64,000 nt of DNA from Gnetum montanum (GCA_015680685.1 MNCI01023815.1:188305-252304); one strand, 5' to 3'; shown: positions 45,978-58,125, numbered from the stretch's first letter. Notes: generated by a model from the sequence alone, not told the origin. Numbers and translations are program-made.

Positions 45978-47489
45978 CTAATTACGGAAGAGATAATACC
46001 GCCATTTCTTCAAGGAGAAGATGAGGGCAAGGCATGATTTTTCTACATCGTTGTATCGTTGTTCATAGGCGATTAATGCGTGGCTCAGGTAATATACAGG
46101 AATTTCGACTCCATCCTCACGTTTCTGACAAAGCATCAATGCAATGGAGGAATCAGAAGTTGCAAGGTAGATGTAGAAAGGTTTATCACTTTGTGGAGGA
46201 TAAACAGTTGGTAGTTGAGCCAACTCTTGTTTTATGTTCTCGAACACTTCTTGGCATTGTTGAGTCCATTGGAAATGCACGTTCTTTCGTAGAAGGTGTT
46301 GCATGGGACTCAACTTATCTGTTAGCCTTTCGATAAAGCGTCTGATGAATTGCAGGCTACCTTGGAGGCCACGTAGTTTGGTGAGGTTTCTTGGTGATTG
46401 CATATTGGTTATTGCGTTAACCTTATTGGGGTCTACTCGTATCACTGTTTCGGAGACTAGGAAACCAAGCATTTTGCCCATTTTAACACCAAAGACACAC
46501 TTCTTTGGGTTAAGCCTAAGGTCATATTTGATACAACATTTAAGCACTAGGTCTAGATCTTTTGCATGTTGTTTAGTTGTTTTAGATTTGACCACAATAT
46601 CGTCAACATAATCATTGAGAAAATTTAGCATGTAATCACTAAATATGTATGTCATTACTCATTGATATGTAGCTCCTGCATTTTTAAGACCAAATGGCAT
46701 CATAGTGTAATAGAATGTACCCCAAGGTGTCATGAAAGTTGTTCTGAGTTGATGTTCTGGATTGATTCTTATTTGGTTGTATCCTGAAAATCCATCCATA
46801 AAGGATAATAGTGCATGCCCAATAGTTGTGTCAATAAGTTGATCAATGCTAGGTAATGGGAAATCATCCTTTATAGTGGTTACATTGAGATCACAGAAGT
46901 CAATGCATATGCGTATACTATCGTTCTTCTTAGGAACTACAACAATGTTTGATACCCAATCAGAATAATCAACAGCCCGGATGAAGCTAGCTTGGTAGAG
47001 CTTTGTCATTTCAGCACGGACAGCCAATGCTACGTTGGATATGACCTTTCGTGCTTTTTGGTTTACCGACTTGATTTTTTCATCAAGGATAATATTGTGT
47101 TGAACGATTCGGGGATTTAATCCTGGCATGTCAGTATATGACCATGCAAACGTTTTTATGTTGTCTTTTAACACTTTAGTGATGTCACCTATGAGTTGTG
47201 AGTCTAGTAAGGCACTTAATTTCAATGTTCTGGCTTCGTCATTAACTGTGGTAATGGGGATTTCAACTAGAGGATCTTCAGTGATATTGTCAGCTTCTAG
47301 ATCTAGAGTTTTAGCCATGTTTTTAGGCCAACCTGATGTTTCTTGAGTGGAGGCTATTAAATTGGTATAGGTGGATGGATTTAAATCCAAGGATTTTGGG
47401 TTGATTGCTCTTTCTACCTCTCCATACAGTCCATTGAGAGACAATGTTGAGAGGATATTCTTGATGGCCATGGTGCTCACTCCTGCCAA
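45978..47489 (-). pseudogene. Reverse transcriptase and first RNase H of E5
   Basis: A single frame of about 500 codons with just one stop (46656-46658, at TYQ/VMTYIF). N-terminal linker; RT blocks: RAEMTKLYQASFIRAV, SNIVVVPKKNDSIRICIDF, DDFPLPSIDQLID, FMDGFSGYNQIRINPEHQ, TFYYTMMPFGLKNAGATYQ, catalytic DYVDDIVVKSK, then RLNPKKCVFGVKMGKMLGF. RNase H: FYIYLATSDSSIALMLCQ, YYLSHALIAYEQRYNDVEKS. Upstream TACTCCCATTTTAAATTGGCAG (spanning about 47483-47504) could be a splice acceptor, as expected if protease and RT are joined by splicing as in Ogre. Best preserved RT in the window. Confidence 0.92.
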
Positions 47490-47589
47490 TTTAAAATGGG
47501 AGTAGAGTAAGAGACATCCTCTTGGCGAAAGAGTTACTGAATGTAAACGAACATAGGGTGATCAAACTATGTACTGATAAAATTGGGAG

Positions 47590-47715
47590 ATGTGGCGATA
47601 GTTGTGTCAGTTTAAGGCCGTACCGGGCCACATGGTAGTTTAAGGTCGTACCTTGCCACATGGCAATTTAAGGCCATACCGGGCCACATGGTAGTTTAAG
47701 GCCATACCAGGCTAG
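47590..47715 (+). repeat. TAGTTTAAGGCCATACCGGG motif array 2 (upstream of RT)
   Basis: Four tandem copies of a ~26-base unit, GTTTAAGGCCGTACCGGGCC plus ACATGGTA, at 47611-47710. Related in core to arrays 1 and 3 but here regular. It ends about 100 bases from the RT frame start on the minus strand. Confidence 0.75.
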
Positions 47716-48130
47716 TAATGTTGACTTGTCATTTGAACTGAGTATATGCACCATTTTTAAATTTTTCACTTTTAAATTTTAAAATTTTAAAATTTTGAAT
47801 GAATAATAAGATTGTGGGGATTTTAAAGTTTTAAGAATTTTACTTACATCGTTACGTATTCCCATATGTTTGTATGTGTTTATTTATTCTTGTTGTTGAT
47901 TTTTCTGCACTTTTCTCCTCCTTTTCATAAGAATTTTGTGCACCTCATCTCTAGAGGCTGGAATAATAAGGAAAATTGAGCAAGCACAAGGCAAAGATGA
48001 CATAAAAAATAACATGTAAACACGGTAGAGTAAAATTAGAACAAAAAGAGGAAATAAATTAAATTAAATTGAGAATACTAGGAGGGATAAAAAGGGGAAT
48101 TTTTGGAGTAGAAGGCCTCATTTCTATTAA
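47716..48130. other. AT-rich noncoding spacer of E5
   Basis: Contains TTTTAAATTTTAAAATTTTAAAATTTTG-type self-complementary AT-rich runs near 47760-47800. No coding frame recognised. Confidence 0.4.
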
Positions 48131-49740
48131 TGTGAGTTCCTGGAAATTTGCACAACAACGTGAGCTACAGGCATCGTGAGCCAAGGTGTTAGCGTCAACG
48201 TCAGCGTGAGCAAGCATGAAGGACAAGGGTAGAGGGAAGGTAAGCAGGGACATGGGAAAGAGGCATGCAACTCTGGCATTCATGGAGGAGAGTGAAGAGC
48301 TTCTCCAGCGTCTCCCCCAAGCTAGGATTCCAACGTGGAAGAAGGCTTTGCACAGGTCAACATAGCTAGGGAAATCAAGCGTCTCCCCCAAGCTACCCTA
48401 TGTATTTCCCCCTGTCTTTCATCCAACAGCGTTACCTAGGGTAAGATTTTATGGCTGTGATTTTGGAGATTTCTGAACTTGTGGCGTCAACGTGAGTAGC
48501 ACGAATGTGAGTTTGGATTTTCGGGTTTCCTTGGCATCCTAGTTTTCGTAGTATTTCTGGCTTTCTTAGCATCTTGGTTTTTGCAGTATTTTTGGCTTTC
48601 TCGGCGTTCTAATTTCAAGGTTTTGGGCTTTCTCGGCATGACTACCGGGGAGGTCAACGTGAGCTCAGGGTTTATTGGTTCTGCTTTCCTGGCAACGTGA
48701 GCATCTTGCCCTTCTTGGTAGCATGGACTGCAAAAAATTTTCAATTTTGGAGGGGTAGGGCAGCGTGAGCTACGAATTTTCTATTTCTAGGCCCCTGGGC
48801 CGTAAGGTTTTCAACCTTTCTTGGCAGCATGACCATCCTGCCTTTGTTGGTAGTGTGACCAAAAAATTTTCTATTTTGTGGTGTGACCAGCAAATTTTCT
48901 GTTCTTGCTGGACAGCGTGAGCTATGAATTTACTTTGGATTCTTGGGCAAGGAAGCTTTGATTTTGAGTCAATAATGGCCAGCGTTCCAAGGGAAAGTTC
49001 AGTCATGATTTTTAGCCTCCCTGGCAGCATGAGTTTAGGGCTTCCTGTAGCGTGATTTTCAGGGGGAGGGCCTTAGCTTGAGTGCAGGGAGGAAAGCTAG
49101 TTTCTTTTGTTTTTCATTTTTAAGTTGCAGAAGGGACTATGTTGGAAGAAAACCTGCTTATGTTGCCTGCAACATGAGCTGCATTACTGGGGAGACCAGG
49201 GAGGTTCCCTATTTACTATCTTGCCAGGCTTAGGCGGCGTCAGTTCATCCTTTTCCTTGTTTGTGCACACGTAATTGTCAAGGCTTTTCCTGGGTTTTTA
49301 GGCTTGACAACGCAAAAATAGATCCCAGGGCAATGTGAGCTGGCTCCCAGCATGAGCTTGAATGTGGGATGCTAGCATGAGTGTTGGGGATGAAGGCCCA
49401 GCATGAGCTACTAGTGGGGAGGCCCAACGTGAGCTGCTGGTGGGGAGGCCTAGCGTGAGCTGTTGGTTTCTTTGTTCTTCCTTCTTGGTAGCATGAGTGT
49501 GTTGCCCTCTTTGGCAATGTGACTACACATTTTTCTTGATTTTTGGAAGGGCAGAGTGACGGAAAGTGTGAATTTGTTGGAGTGGGCTGTGTGAACATAG
49601 GGTAGGGGTTATAGGATAATTTACAAGTTCCCATCATGAGCTGGATTGTAAGTGCCCATCGTGAGTGTTGAGGGGAGACTACATGATTTTGCTGAATAAC
49701 CTCCAGTGTGAGTTACCTTTGGGTGGTTGTGGTGTGAGTG
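48131..49740 (+). repeat. Internal AGCGTGAG motif array of E5
   Basis: More than twenty dispersed copies of AGCGTGAG / AGCATGAG / AACGTGAG / AGTGTGAG, often with GCT(G/A) after them, spread over 1.6 kb. The same motif set fills U3 of both E5 LTRs (41571-42330 and 59383-60140). The open frames seen here on the minus strand are only repeat shadows. The array lies on the upstream side of the plus-strand ORF that starts at 50238. Confidence 0.7.
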
Positions 49741-50237
49741 TCAAGTTTTCTTTGCTTGAAAGTGTAAAGTGATTTACCAGGATGTTCATTATTTACTGAT
49801 TTCTATATTTATATTGTTTATACTGTTTATTATTTTTCCTGAGACTAATGATTTAAACCTTGCTTGAGTAAATGTTTATGTTCCGTGAATTTATTGTGAA
49901 GTGGATTTTAATGTACCCCAGTGAGCATCAAATACACTAAATAGATATTGGTGTTCTTGTCTCATGGGGTGTAGTATTTGTTTATGTGATTTTTGGTTTT
50001 ATGTGATGTTGACCTATCGTTAGTACTTGGATTTTTTACTTACCCCATGTTTCGGTTGTATGCAGAGGACCTAAATCTTCTCTCCTTGCTTGGTTTAGCC
50101 CCTTTGGGTTAGACACACCTCCCTATGACATGCGAATTGGGCCCTATGTGATATGGTTCCATCCCAGTGTCAGTTCATTTTTGTCATTTATTCTGCAAAA
50201 CTTTAATGTGGTTATATGGTCTCACCTAAGTGAATAG
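49741..50237 (+). promoter_or_regulatory. Presumed promoter/5' leader of the antisense ORF in E5
   Basis: TATA-like CTATATTTATAT near 49803-49815. A good acceptor-like end TTTCGGTTGTATGCAG occurs near 50050-50066 and could belong to a 5' UTR intron. The stretch separates the motif array from the ATG at 50238. Inference only. Confidence 0.35.
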
Positions 50238-53200
50238 ATGGCTCGTGATATTATTGAGACCATGTTACCCAGGTCTACACAAGACATGCTTGCCTTTATC
50301 ACTAATATTGATGAAGGACTTTTTAGAGTTGAGGGAGGCCCTACTGAGGGTCCTAGATCTACTCATCCCTTGACACGTGTGTGGCAGTTATCTACCTGTA
50401 GTCATTACAATCGCAGAAACACACTTTTCTTAGCCCTCCATGTGCATACTTTATTTCAAAACCCACCCAACACAGTATATAAAGTGGACAGGTATGCTTT
50501 CTTGAGTCTTACTTTACGTTTTTTATTCCCTTTTTGAATTTTATGTCATCATCTAAATGTAAATGTTGTTTTCCTATACATGCCCTGTTTTGATGAGAAT
50601 GGGATGCACGATGATGATGGTGGACTTGCTTTAGCACGTACAACGTTAGAGACATTCATGGCTGGCCCCATTCTTCGTGCCACGGTATTGAACCAAATAA
50701 AATAGCTATAGTGGACTACCATAATTAGTTCTCAAGAGCGTTTGGGCACTGCCAAGTGCATGGTTGGTTACATAAGGATTGGTCTTCTAATGGGTCAATT
50801 TTTCCTCAAAGGATCGATCCTGCGTCCACCTTGCCTACACCAGTTACAGATGGTAAGTGACTGCACCTTAGACTCCACTTTCCATTTTTGTTGCATCATT
50901 GTGTGTCGTGTTCCTTTTCTAACTTTTCACTCTATGTTTTTCTTTTACGGCAGCCATCCCCCCTGAAGAACTTACGATTACGACAAGGTGCACTGAAGCC
51001 ACACTTTTTATGAAGTATGGGGAGGTAGAGCAATCACAAAAATGGTTACAAAATCAAGCTTCTAATTTGATTATTAGTCACCTTACCTGAGTAGGTTTGA
51101 TGGACCTATTTATAGCCTTGACTCCTAGCATTCCAACTGTTGAAATGGTTACCATTGTTGACTCTTTCAGTGGTGATGCTTCTTGTTTTACCACATGGGT
51201 TTGAGGAGTAAAGGTATCATTCCACTTAACCACTGAGTTTCTTTCTGATCTTTTGGCATTCCCATGAATGGTGCGACGGTAGCCGTAGACAGAGCAACTA
51301 AAGATGGACAGGTCATAAGGGAGCTTGAGTAGTGGTTAGGTGTGTCTAAGGGCCCTAAGGGATTTGCTATATGAGAGGATACTCGATCAATTGAGGTGAA
51401 CTTCTTGTATCCTCTCTTTTAGGCATGAGCATTCCCCAAATCTCTTTCTCAAGGAAGAAACCTTGGGATTGAGTCTGCGTGTGTGATTCATGTAGTTTTA
51501 GAGATAGGCATGCAATACAATTGGGCATAATTTCTGGGATCTGGTCTTCGTGGGGATACCATCAAGTTACGTTCAAGCATCCATGCAAAATCCCACTTCA
51601 CATTTGCCTTCTTTGCGGGGTACTTGCACAGGTTTGCTGAATTCCTAGTAGTTCATGAGGATAACCACCACATTTTGAGAGACCATTCACAACTATCCCA
51701 CCCTTGGATTCGCCATCTGTATAACACCACTAGATCCCAGGACCCACCGGAAGACATTGAGGAGTCAGTATCAGTCACAACTGGGGGTGCAGCTAGCTGT
51801 TCCCATCATTCCAATGATAGCTTGGGTTTGGAACCACCTAGGCTATGCACATCTACTAAAAGGGCTAAAATTTTAATTGGTGAGACTATTGGGAAGTCCA
51901 AGATAAAGGTGAAGAGGAAAGAATGCCCTAGGGGATCTACTCTAGATGTGATACCACCAAGAGTAAAGAAGATTCAGTTTGTACTGCCAGTGGAGGGTAA
52001 GTAGCTTATTTTATTGTTACATATTTATTATTTTTTTTCCTTTTGGTTTATATGTTATTGGATATACTTATGTACTATATCATACTAACTCTAAGATTCT
52101 GGTGTTATTTCAGAGCAAAGCCTAGAGAGGGAGAGAGAGGTCATGGCTCTGATAACTGAGGAGAAGGGAAAAGAAAAGGAAGAAGCAATCGAGGAAGAAG
52201 AAATTCTTACCCCACAAGAGGAGGATGTGACAAGCAACGTGGGGATGAAGCTTACGGAGGCTTTGGATGCACTTAGGCATTCAAGTGATGAAAGAGATGT
52301 CCTCGATGGTTTCTTTGATGGATCTTTGCAACTTGGTGATCTACCCAGGCTAAATAGCGAAGAGCTTCTTGTTATGTTCCCTTTAGCTTAATCCATATGC
52401 TATGTCTTTTAACCTTTGTGTGTTGTTCTTGATTATCTTGGTTATCAAAGGTAGATGCTGAAATTTCTGAGGCACATACACCCCGGGCTGAGGTGTTAGG
52501 ATCACAGGCCCTAATTGAGGAGACCTCCCCTGCTTGTCCCACATTAACTGACCCGTTAAGGCCATGGCCTGAGATGCCTAGCAAAATGGATTTTGTTACG
52601 GGCATCGTTAATGATGTGATTTCTCGCCTACAAGAAGCTCATCTAGAACTAGGTATGTGTGCATTACATGTCATGCTATGTGTCTGGTTTTATTTGTGTT
52701 TCTTTGCATTCATTGTTGATCATGACTAATTCATGTGTGCGGCATTTGCACCTGCAGGTGCCAAGCTCCAGTGGGATCCTTCTGAAGCTACTCATATTGA
52801 TTCCCTCCCTGAATTGCCAGGGAATATTGAGCAAGTCCCAAGAAAGATTTACTATATAGTTTCTGGTTACGTCGTACAGAATGCTAAGTCAGTTTGGACT
52901 TTACGGCGTTCAACTAAGTATCTATGGGACAAGGTTCACTCATTGAAGGAGACACTAGCGAAAGAGAGAGAGGAGAAAAGGGATCTCCAATCCTGTTATG
53001 ACTTTGTCGCTGCTTGGTTGTTTAGTGATAGCACATGGCACTCATCCAAAATCACCTACACACGTTACTAGACGGTTTTGAACAACAAAGTGCAGGTGAC
53101 ATGGGACTTAGCAGAATAAGGAGTACAGATAGATTTGCTGAACAAGAAATGCCAAGATTGAAAATCATTTGTTGCCAAAGTATGAAAATGGGGCCAAGAC

Positions 53201-53759
53201 CAAAAGGACCACAAGCATTAGTACAAGAAATGGTTAAAGGAAGAGTCAATTGAACATCACCGGATGGAGATGTTCATTGATGGGTTAGGTTTGCGGTCTA
53301 CTTATGATAGGTTTGCTAAGTGCACCAAGGTGGAGGGATCTCCTGAAAGAACAATCACCACCACCTCTGGGGAGACTGTGACAAGCGTGTTCTCTCTTTA
53401 GTGCCCTACTTAAACCCCAATGGATAAGGGCAAAACACTCGTTCGCATTGAACTTGGCTTGGAGGAGGATTGGGCAAATGTTCACAAGAAGGAGATTCTA
53501 CGGCATTTGGAGACCAACTTAGGGCATTCTTCACTTATGAGTGTTTTATTGTGGTATTTATTTTTTGTATGGTCTTATTGTTTTCATTGTTAGTGTTGCT
53601 GTTTTTCTGATTTTTGTGTTTATGATTTGCTTTACTATTCTTACATGTTTTGTTTTGTTTTCTATTTTCTGTTTGTGGGGACGTGTTAATGATGGAGCTG
53701 GCCCTAGTGGAGAAGGAGTAGATGATGAAGAGGATCTTGGGGATCATCCCCCTCCATGA
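50238..53759 (+). CDS. Multi-exon antisense ORF carried by E5, unknown function
   Basis: Plus-strand gene-like structure opposite to the element. Exon 1 50238-50491. Intron 1 ends in AT instead of AG (580-581 of 50580). Introns 50853-50953, 51997-52113, 52371-52450 and 52653-52757 are all GT-AG, 80-117 bases, and each join keeps one frame: VTD|AIPPEEL, LPVE|EQSLERE, EELL|VDAEIS, LELG|AKLQWDP. Segments: N-terminal globular part (HGWLHKDWSSNGSIFPQRID; TTEFLSDLLAFP), a basic stretch (GKSKIKVKRKEC), an acidic stretch (EKGKEKEEAIEEEE), a coiled coil (WDKVHSLKETLAKEREEKRD) and an acidic end (DDEEDLGDHPPP). A few stops (for example near 50725, 51090, 51203, 53066) suggest early decay. Not recognised; loosely like plant-mobile-domain ORFs of retrotransposons. 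Confidence 0.5.
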
Positions 53760-54160
53760 GCTTTGCGTCAATCAGATGTAGGCCATTAAATGTTTTTATA
53801 TTTTTGGGATGTTTGATGGAATGTATAAAGACGTGTGTAATGACCTGGATTTAATTGTGGTATAAAATGGTTGCATTCCTTCGTTACTTTGATGTTCCAT
53901 GTATATATATATATATTTGCTATTTTTCATGTTTTTCATTGTTTTTCTCATTTTCTCAAGTACATTGTGAACATATGCATGTAACTAAATGTAACATAAA
54001 TTTCTAAAATGTAAAGCGGAACATAAGGTAAATATTTGAAAAAGAAGGCAACGACCATGCACGAATCTAAATTGTAACTTGTGACTTGTAAATGAAAGTT
54101 CAATGTAAAATGACAGGAGTTCATGAATTTGTAACTTGTTGACTCTAGTTTAAATCCATT
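53760..54160. other. Noncoding DNA after the antisense ORF
   Basis: AT-rich; a short (TA)n run at about 53902-53917. Repeated TGTAAA/TGTAAC words (53985-54130) resemble the text near the E5 LTR R region. No gene seen. Confidence 0.4.
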
Positions 54161-54420
54161 TCAAGCTGGGTACATCAGTTTAAAGTCATGATGGATTGTT
54201 GCATCTGTTGTTAAATAAAGAAGGATTACCAATTTTATGCCATAGTGGGCCAAAAGTAGTAACAGTTTCAGAAAGTTTTAAAAGGAACCGACCATTTCTA
54301 ACCGTGGCTAGTTTAATGTTATTGCAGACGTTTGTTGGCAGTTTAATGTCATACTGGACGATTGGTAGTTTAATGTCATTTTGAACATTTGGTAGTTTAA
54401 TTTTGTTTGTTGAGTTGCTT
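54161..54420 (+). repeat. AGTTTAATGTCATACTGG motif array 3 (after protease)
   Basis: Copies at about 54176, 54309, 54339, 54366 and 54391 (AGTTTAAAGTCATGATGG, AGTTTAATGTTATTGCAG, AGTTTAATGTCATACTGG, AGTTTAATGTCATTTTGA). Lies where the gag-protease frame ends on the minus strand. Confidence 0.6.
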
Positions 54421-55947
54421 CTTGATCTTTGGTAGCTTAACATGTGGGGTTGGGCATGTGGGTAAGATATTATACTCACCTTCCCCTTCATCGGTGATGT
54501 CAAAGGGTAATTCCGACCAAGAGACATTAGTGGGGATGGCGCTTATGTTTGTATTGTCTAGTGTTTCCTCAGTTTCAGTAGGATTGGGAGTTAACGTTGG
54601 ATTTATGTTTTGAAGTATGCTCATGGTTCCTTGCTTAGGCTCAATGAACTTAATTTCTAACTCTCGATCTATTCTAGGGTGTGAGGAAGTAGGTGGTACT
54701 ATTGTATCCCCATATATGATGATCTCACCACCCTCGTAAGGTAGGTGGATCTCCTAATGGATTGGTGAGGATACGGCTTTAAGTTGAGCTAGCCAGGGAC
54801 GTCCTAGGATTAGATTAAACCTTGGCATTTCATCAACCATTATAAATTTAGTTGATGTGGGGAATTGGTCCCCGACTATGAAATCCAAGGTAACCATACC
54901 TTTCATCCCAATGTGAGAACCACTGAAGAATTTCAAGAAAGAAGTTGTCGTGGGCTGTATTTGTTCAATAAGTTCTAGTTTTTCAATGATAGGAAAAGGT
55001 ATTACATTTGTCACCACACTGTCATCGACATGCACCCTACGTATCTTGAAATGATTAACATGTATCATTATGAACATAGGGGTTGTAGTAACTTCTCCTG
55101 TTTTCTCATCTAGCTTAATGTCCTTAGCATGAAACTGTAGGGATGTGGTCTTCGATTCCTGAGGTTGTATGGACAATACTGCATAAATGGATGATTCATC
55201 TGCAGGGAGGTCCTCACTAATGGGGACCGAAGTCAACATACACACAAGAGCTTCTCGATGTACTGGTGAAGTCATTATTAGATCATATAGGCTTAAAGAA
55301 GTATTCTTTTGTTTCAAAGCTTTTGTGACCTGGGTCAACGCACTCGCTAGGTCTTTACCATTTGGGGCACCCTTATCTGTGGAGATTTGGTCCATTTGAC
55401 TCAGCATTCGTATTTCTCGTGAAGGGGTCTTTACGTTAGTAGCCGAGGATGCTATGTTTGGGATATGACTCATGACATTATTCTCGTTTTGATGACTCGT
55501 ACTAGGCTCATTAATGGGTGGATCCATGGGAACAACGTTTAGCGATTTTGGCTTAGGTGGTCCTAATTTGTATTGATGGTTTTCTCTTTCCACGCGTTCT
55601 CTTGTTAGTCTATCAGCAAGATGTTCTCGCAGAGGTTGCGGGGGAATGGAGGTGGGTTGTGTACCAGGGCATTTTGGCACCCGAATCACAAAGGGAATGG
55701 GTCGATTTTTAGATGGTGTGGTTGCTGCTACGACAGAAGGAGTTACACAGATGATGAATGGTTTTGGTGGTGTGGAGGATGTGTGTATGATGAAAGGGGT
55801 TTGAGGAGATGTTGGGGTAGGTGTGTTTTCCGAAGGCCTACAAATCACAAAAGGTTTTTGTGGAACATCCCATCTGTTCTCCACATGGATAGTATTAATC
55901 ACATATGGTGCATCATTGGTATTGAAAGGATCCTTGTAGACACCCAT
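54397..55947 (-). pseudogene. Protease region of E5 (same frame as gag)
   Basis: Open from 55947 to 54754 (397 codons), then past one stop to 54397. A Pro/Thr-rich linker precedes the protease domain, which is readable as VHVDDSVVTNVIPFPIIEKL, VTLDFIVGDQFPTSTKFIMV and FNLILGRPWLAQLKAVSS (C-terminal G-R-P/D-W-L signature of Tat proteases). The active site reads DDSVVTNV where D-x-G is usual, so the glycine is absent. After the protease, PPTSSHPRIDRELEIKFIEP and ELPFDITDEGEGEYN lead into array 3, where RT would be expected but does not follow. Confidence 0.8.
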
Positions 55948-58125
55948 GGATTGGTTTTGGGGTCTTACTGGGTTTGCTTCATCAAATACTACTTCACCCC
56001 TGTCAATTATGCATTGTATATCATGTTTTAGAGTGAAATAATAATCAGTCCCATGACCACACCGTTAGGTTGGAATGGGTGGCTTATTAGCCGTTGCTAG
56101 AGCTGGGTTTTTGGCCAACTCACAAAATCGATCATGTCTTTGAAAGGCTAGAGGAGACATTTGTTTATGCTAAATTAGCCCAGCCTTTAGAAGTTGATCA
56201 AGCAATTTTGAAGGCTTCATGGGCAAGGGTGTGTATTCAGTTGGGTCTTTTCTTTTGAATGTTCGGGCATAACCCATATTGGTGTTTCTGTTTGATGAAG
56301 GTTCAGATGTAGACGTGGGTGTGTTTCTTTCATAGCTGTTTGGAGCGGCGGGTTGTTTTCCCTTTTTTCCTAGATGGTTAGATCAGGTTGTCTCAGCCAC
56401 TGCCACTACCGTTGTTTTGGATTTATCTCTCTTCGTATGTTGGCTCCTAAAGGTCGAGTAGGCTGGGTCATTGCTTATTTGTGCAGCCTCTTCTATGTCT
56501 TTAATTTGCACAAATGCTTGGCTCAAGTTACAGGGTTTTAAATAGTAAAGTTTCAATTTAATAAAGTCATTCGTGGCTGCCTTAAGGATGGTAAGAAGAT
56601 ACGTTTAAAGAATAGGCTCGTGAAGTTCATTTAGGGTTGCACTCCACCTTTGGATAAATTTCTATGCTAGCTCTAATGGCACTTGTTTAATCTAGATCAA
56701 GCTATCTAATGTAGCCTCAGGCTTTAGATTGTATTTGAAATGGGTGACAAACTAGTGCAACAAATCCTCTAGAGAAGATATGGAGTTACGGGGTAAGGCT
56801 CGGTACCAGTCTAAGGATTTTCTGGTTAAGGACATAGCAAACACATGCAGAATTACATGGGGCCATGCCTGAAGCAAAAGACATTCTATTTGAAATGTTA
56901 CTAGGTGGGCATTTGGGTCTCCCTCTCCATTGTAATTGGTCAGCTGGGGTAATGAGACTCCCTTTGGCAAGGTTAACGGTGGAACTGAGGGGTCAATTGG
57001 ATCATCTTGATAGAAATCTAGTACCTTGACTTCCTCAACGTTTACAGTTTTGAGGCATTTTAATTCTTCTAATAATGAGTGGATCATTTTCTTTGTGTCT
57101 GCCCATTCTTGGGCAGTAGGCAGACCCTCGGGTTAAGTGGATTATGGTTGATAATGGTTCAGACCCTCAAGTTGAGTGGATTGTGGTTGATAATGATTCA
57201 ATTGTTTCATCTTTTGTGGAAAGAGAGGTTGTTGGGTTGATGTTTGTTGTGGTGGGATAGTATTTGGGACTGAGATTATAGTCGGTGGAACCCACTGCCT
57301 AGCTACAGGTTATGAAGTGACACCCTGAACGTGCTAGGTTAAAGTAATTAATGATGCTCCATGGATCTGCACTTGAGGTATGTAATGGGTGGATGTGGAA
57401 GCTGGTATGACCGATGGCATCCTAATTACTTGAGGTCAAAAGGTTGATCCTGCATTATTTTTGGGAGGGAGTTGTTGGGACTATACTTGTGGAGGAACGA
57501 TGGAAGTGGATGCATCAGAGTGAATATTATTGAGCACGGAGAAGATAGGAATGAGACCAGGTACCTCTTGTTGGGAAACTGGTGCTCGAGTGTTTGCGGA
57601 TGAAGGAGGGAGCACAGTTTCTTCTAGAAAAGGGTGGAATAATGGGTTTGTATAGGCATGGGGATTGATGGTGTGGTAGGAATCTCCATGTTCAGATTGG
57701 GCTGCAAAGTCATCTTCCTCATCTTGAGGCTCCATTGGAGATAGCTGTAAGGCTTGACTTCTTACCATGAGAAGTTGGGATATGAGCTTATGATGGTTTT
57801 TAGACAACGGGATCATGTCAAATGCTGAAGGGATGAACTCATGACCTCCTTTGTGGATAAATTCATATTCTCGCTTCACTTCCCTTTCTATACGGTCGAT
57901 AGGTATGTTGGCTTGGATCTTGACATAGATGAAGTTATACTGTTCGGGTGTAAGAGTTGCATAAGTAGGGCGTTTGCCCTATAGCTTGAGTGACTGGCAC
58001 ATAGGGCCTTGGGGGTTTATCTATTCAAAAAGAGTTATGGATTCTGTAGCAGTCACAGGGTTCGAGGTTTTAGCGCGAAAGTCTGAGATCGGCATCATTA
58101 CCGGGTTAATTTGGGAGGATTCCAT
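55948..58125 (-). pseudogene. gag of E5
   Basis: The frame starts at the ATG at 58123-58125 (MESSQINPVMMPISDF) and is shared with the protease down to 54397, broken by roughly a dozen stops. Open parts: 57879-57481 (EREVKREYEFIHKGGHEFIP, acidic, then Pro-rich) and 57087-56752, the capsid-like domain: PKGVSLPQLTNYNGEGDPNA, FQIECLLLQAWPHVI, FAMSLTRKSLDWYRALPRNS. Downstream, conserved pieces (KQVPLELA, AFVQIKDIEEAAQIS, LLKAGLI) run to 56000. Tat-type gag by motif. Confidence 0.82.

Noticed and set aside
46303-46611. Plus-strand open frames opposite E5 RT (also 46034-46336)
   Set aside because: Antisense shadows of the well-supported minus-strand RT and RNase H.
49278-49637. Minus-strand open frames in the AGCGTGAG array (also 48059-48391, 48487-49030)
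   Set aside because: They follow the repeated motif, have repetitive residue content and no start or domain; shadows of the array.
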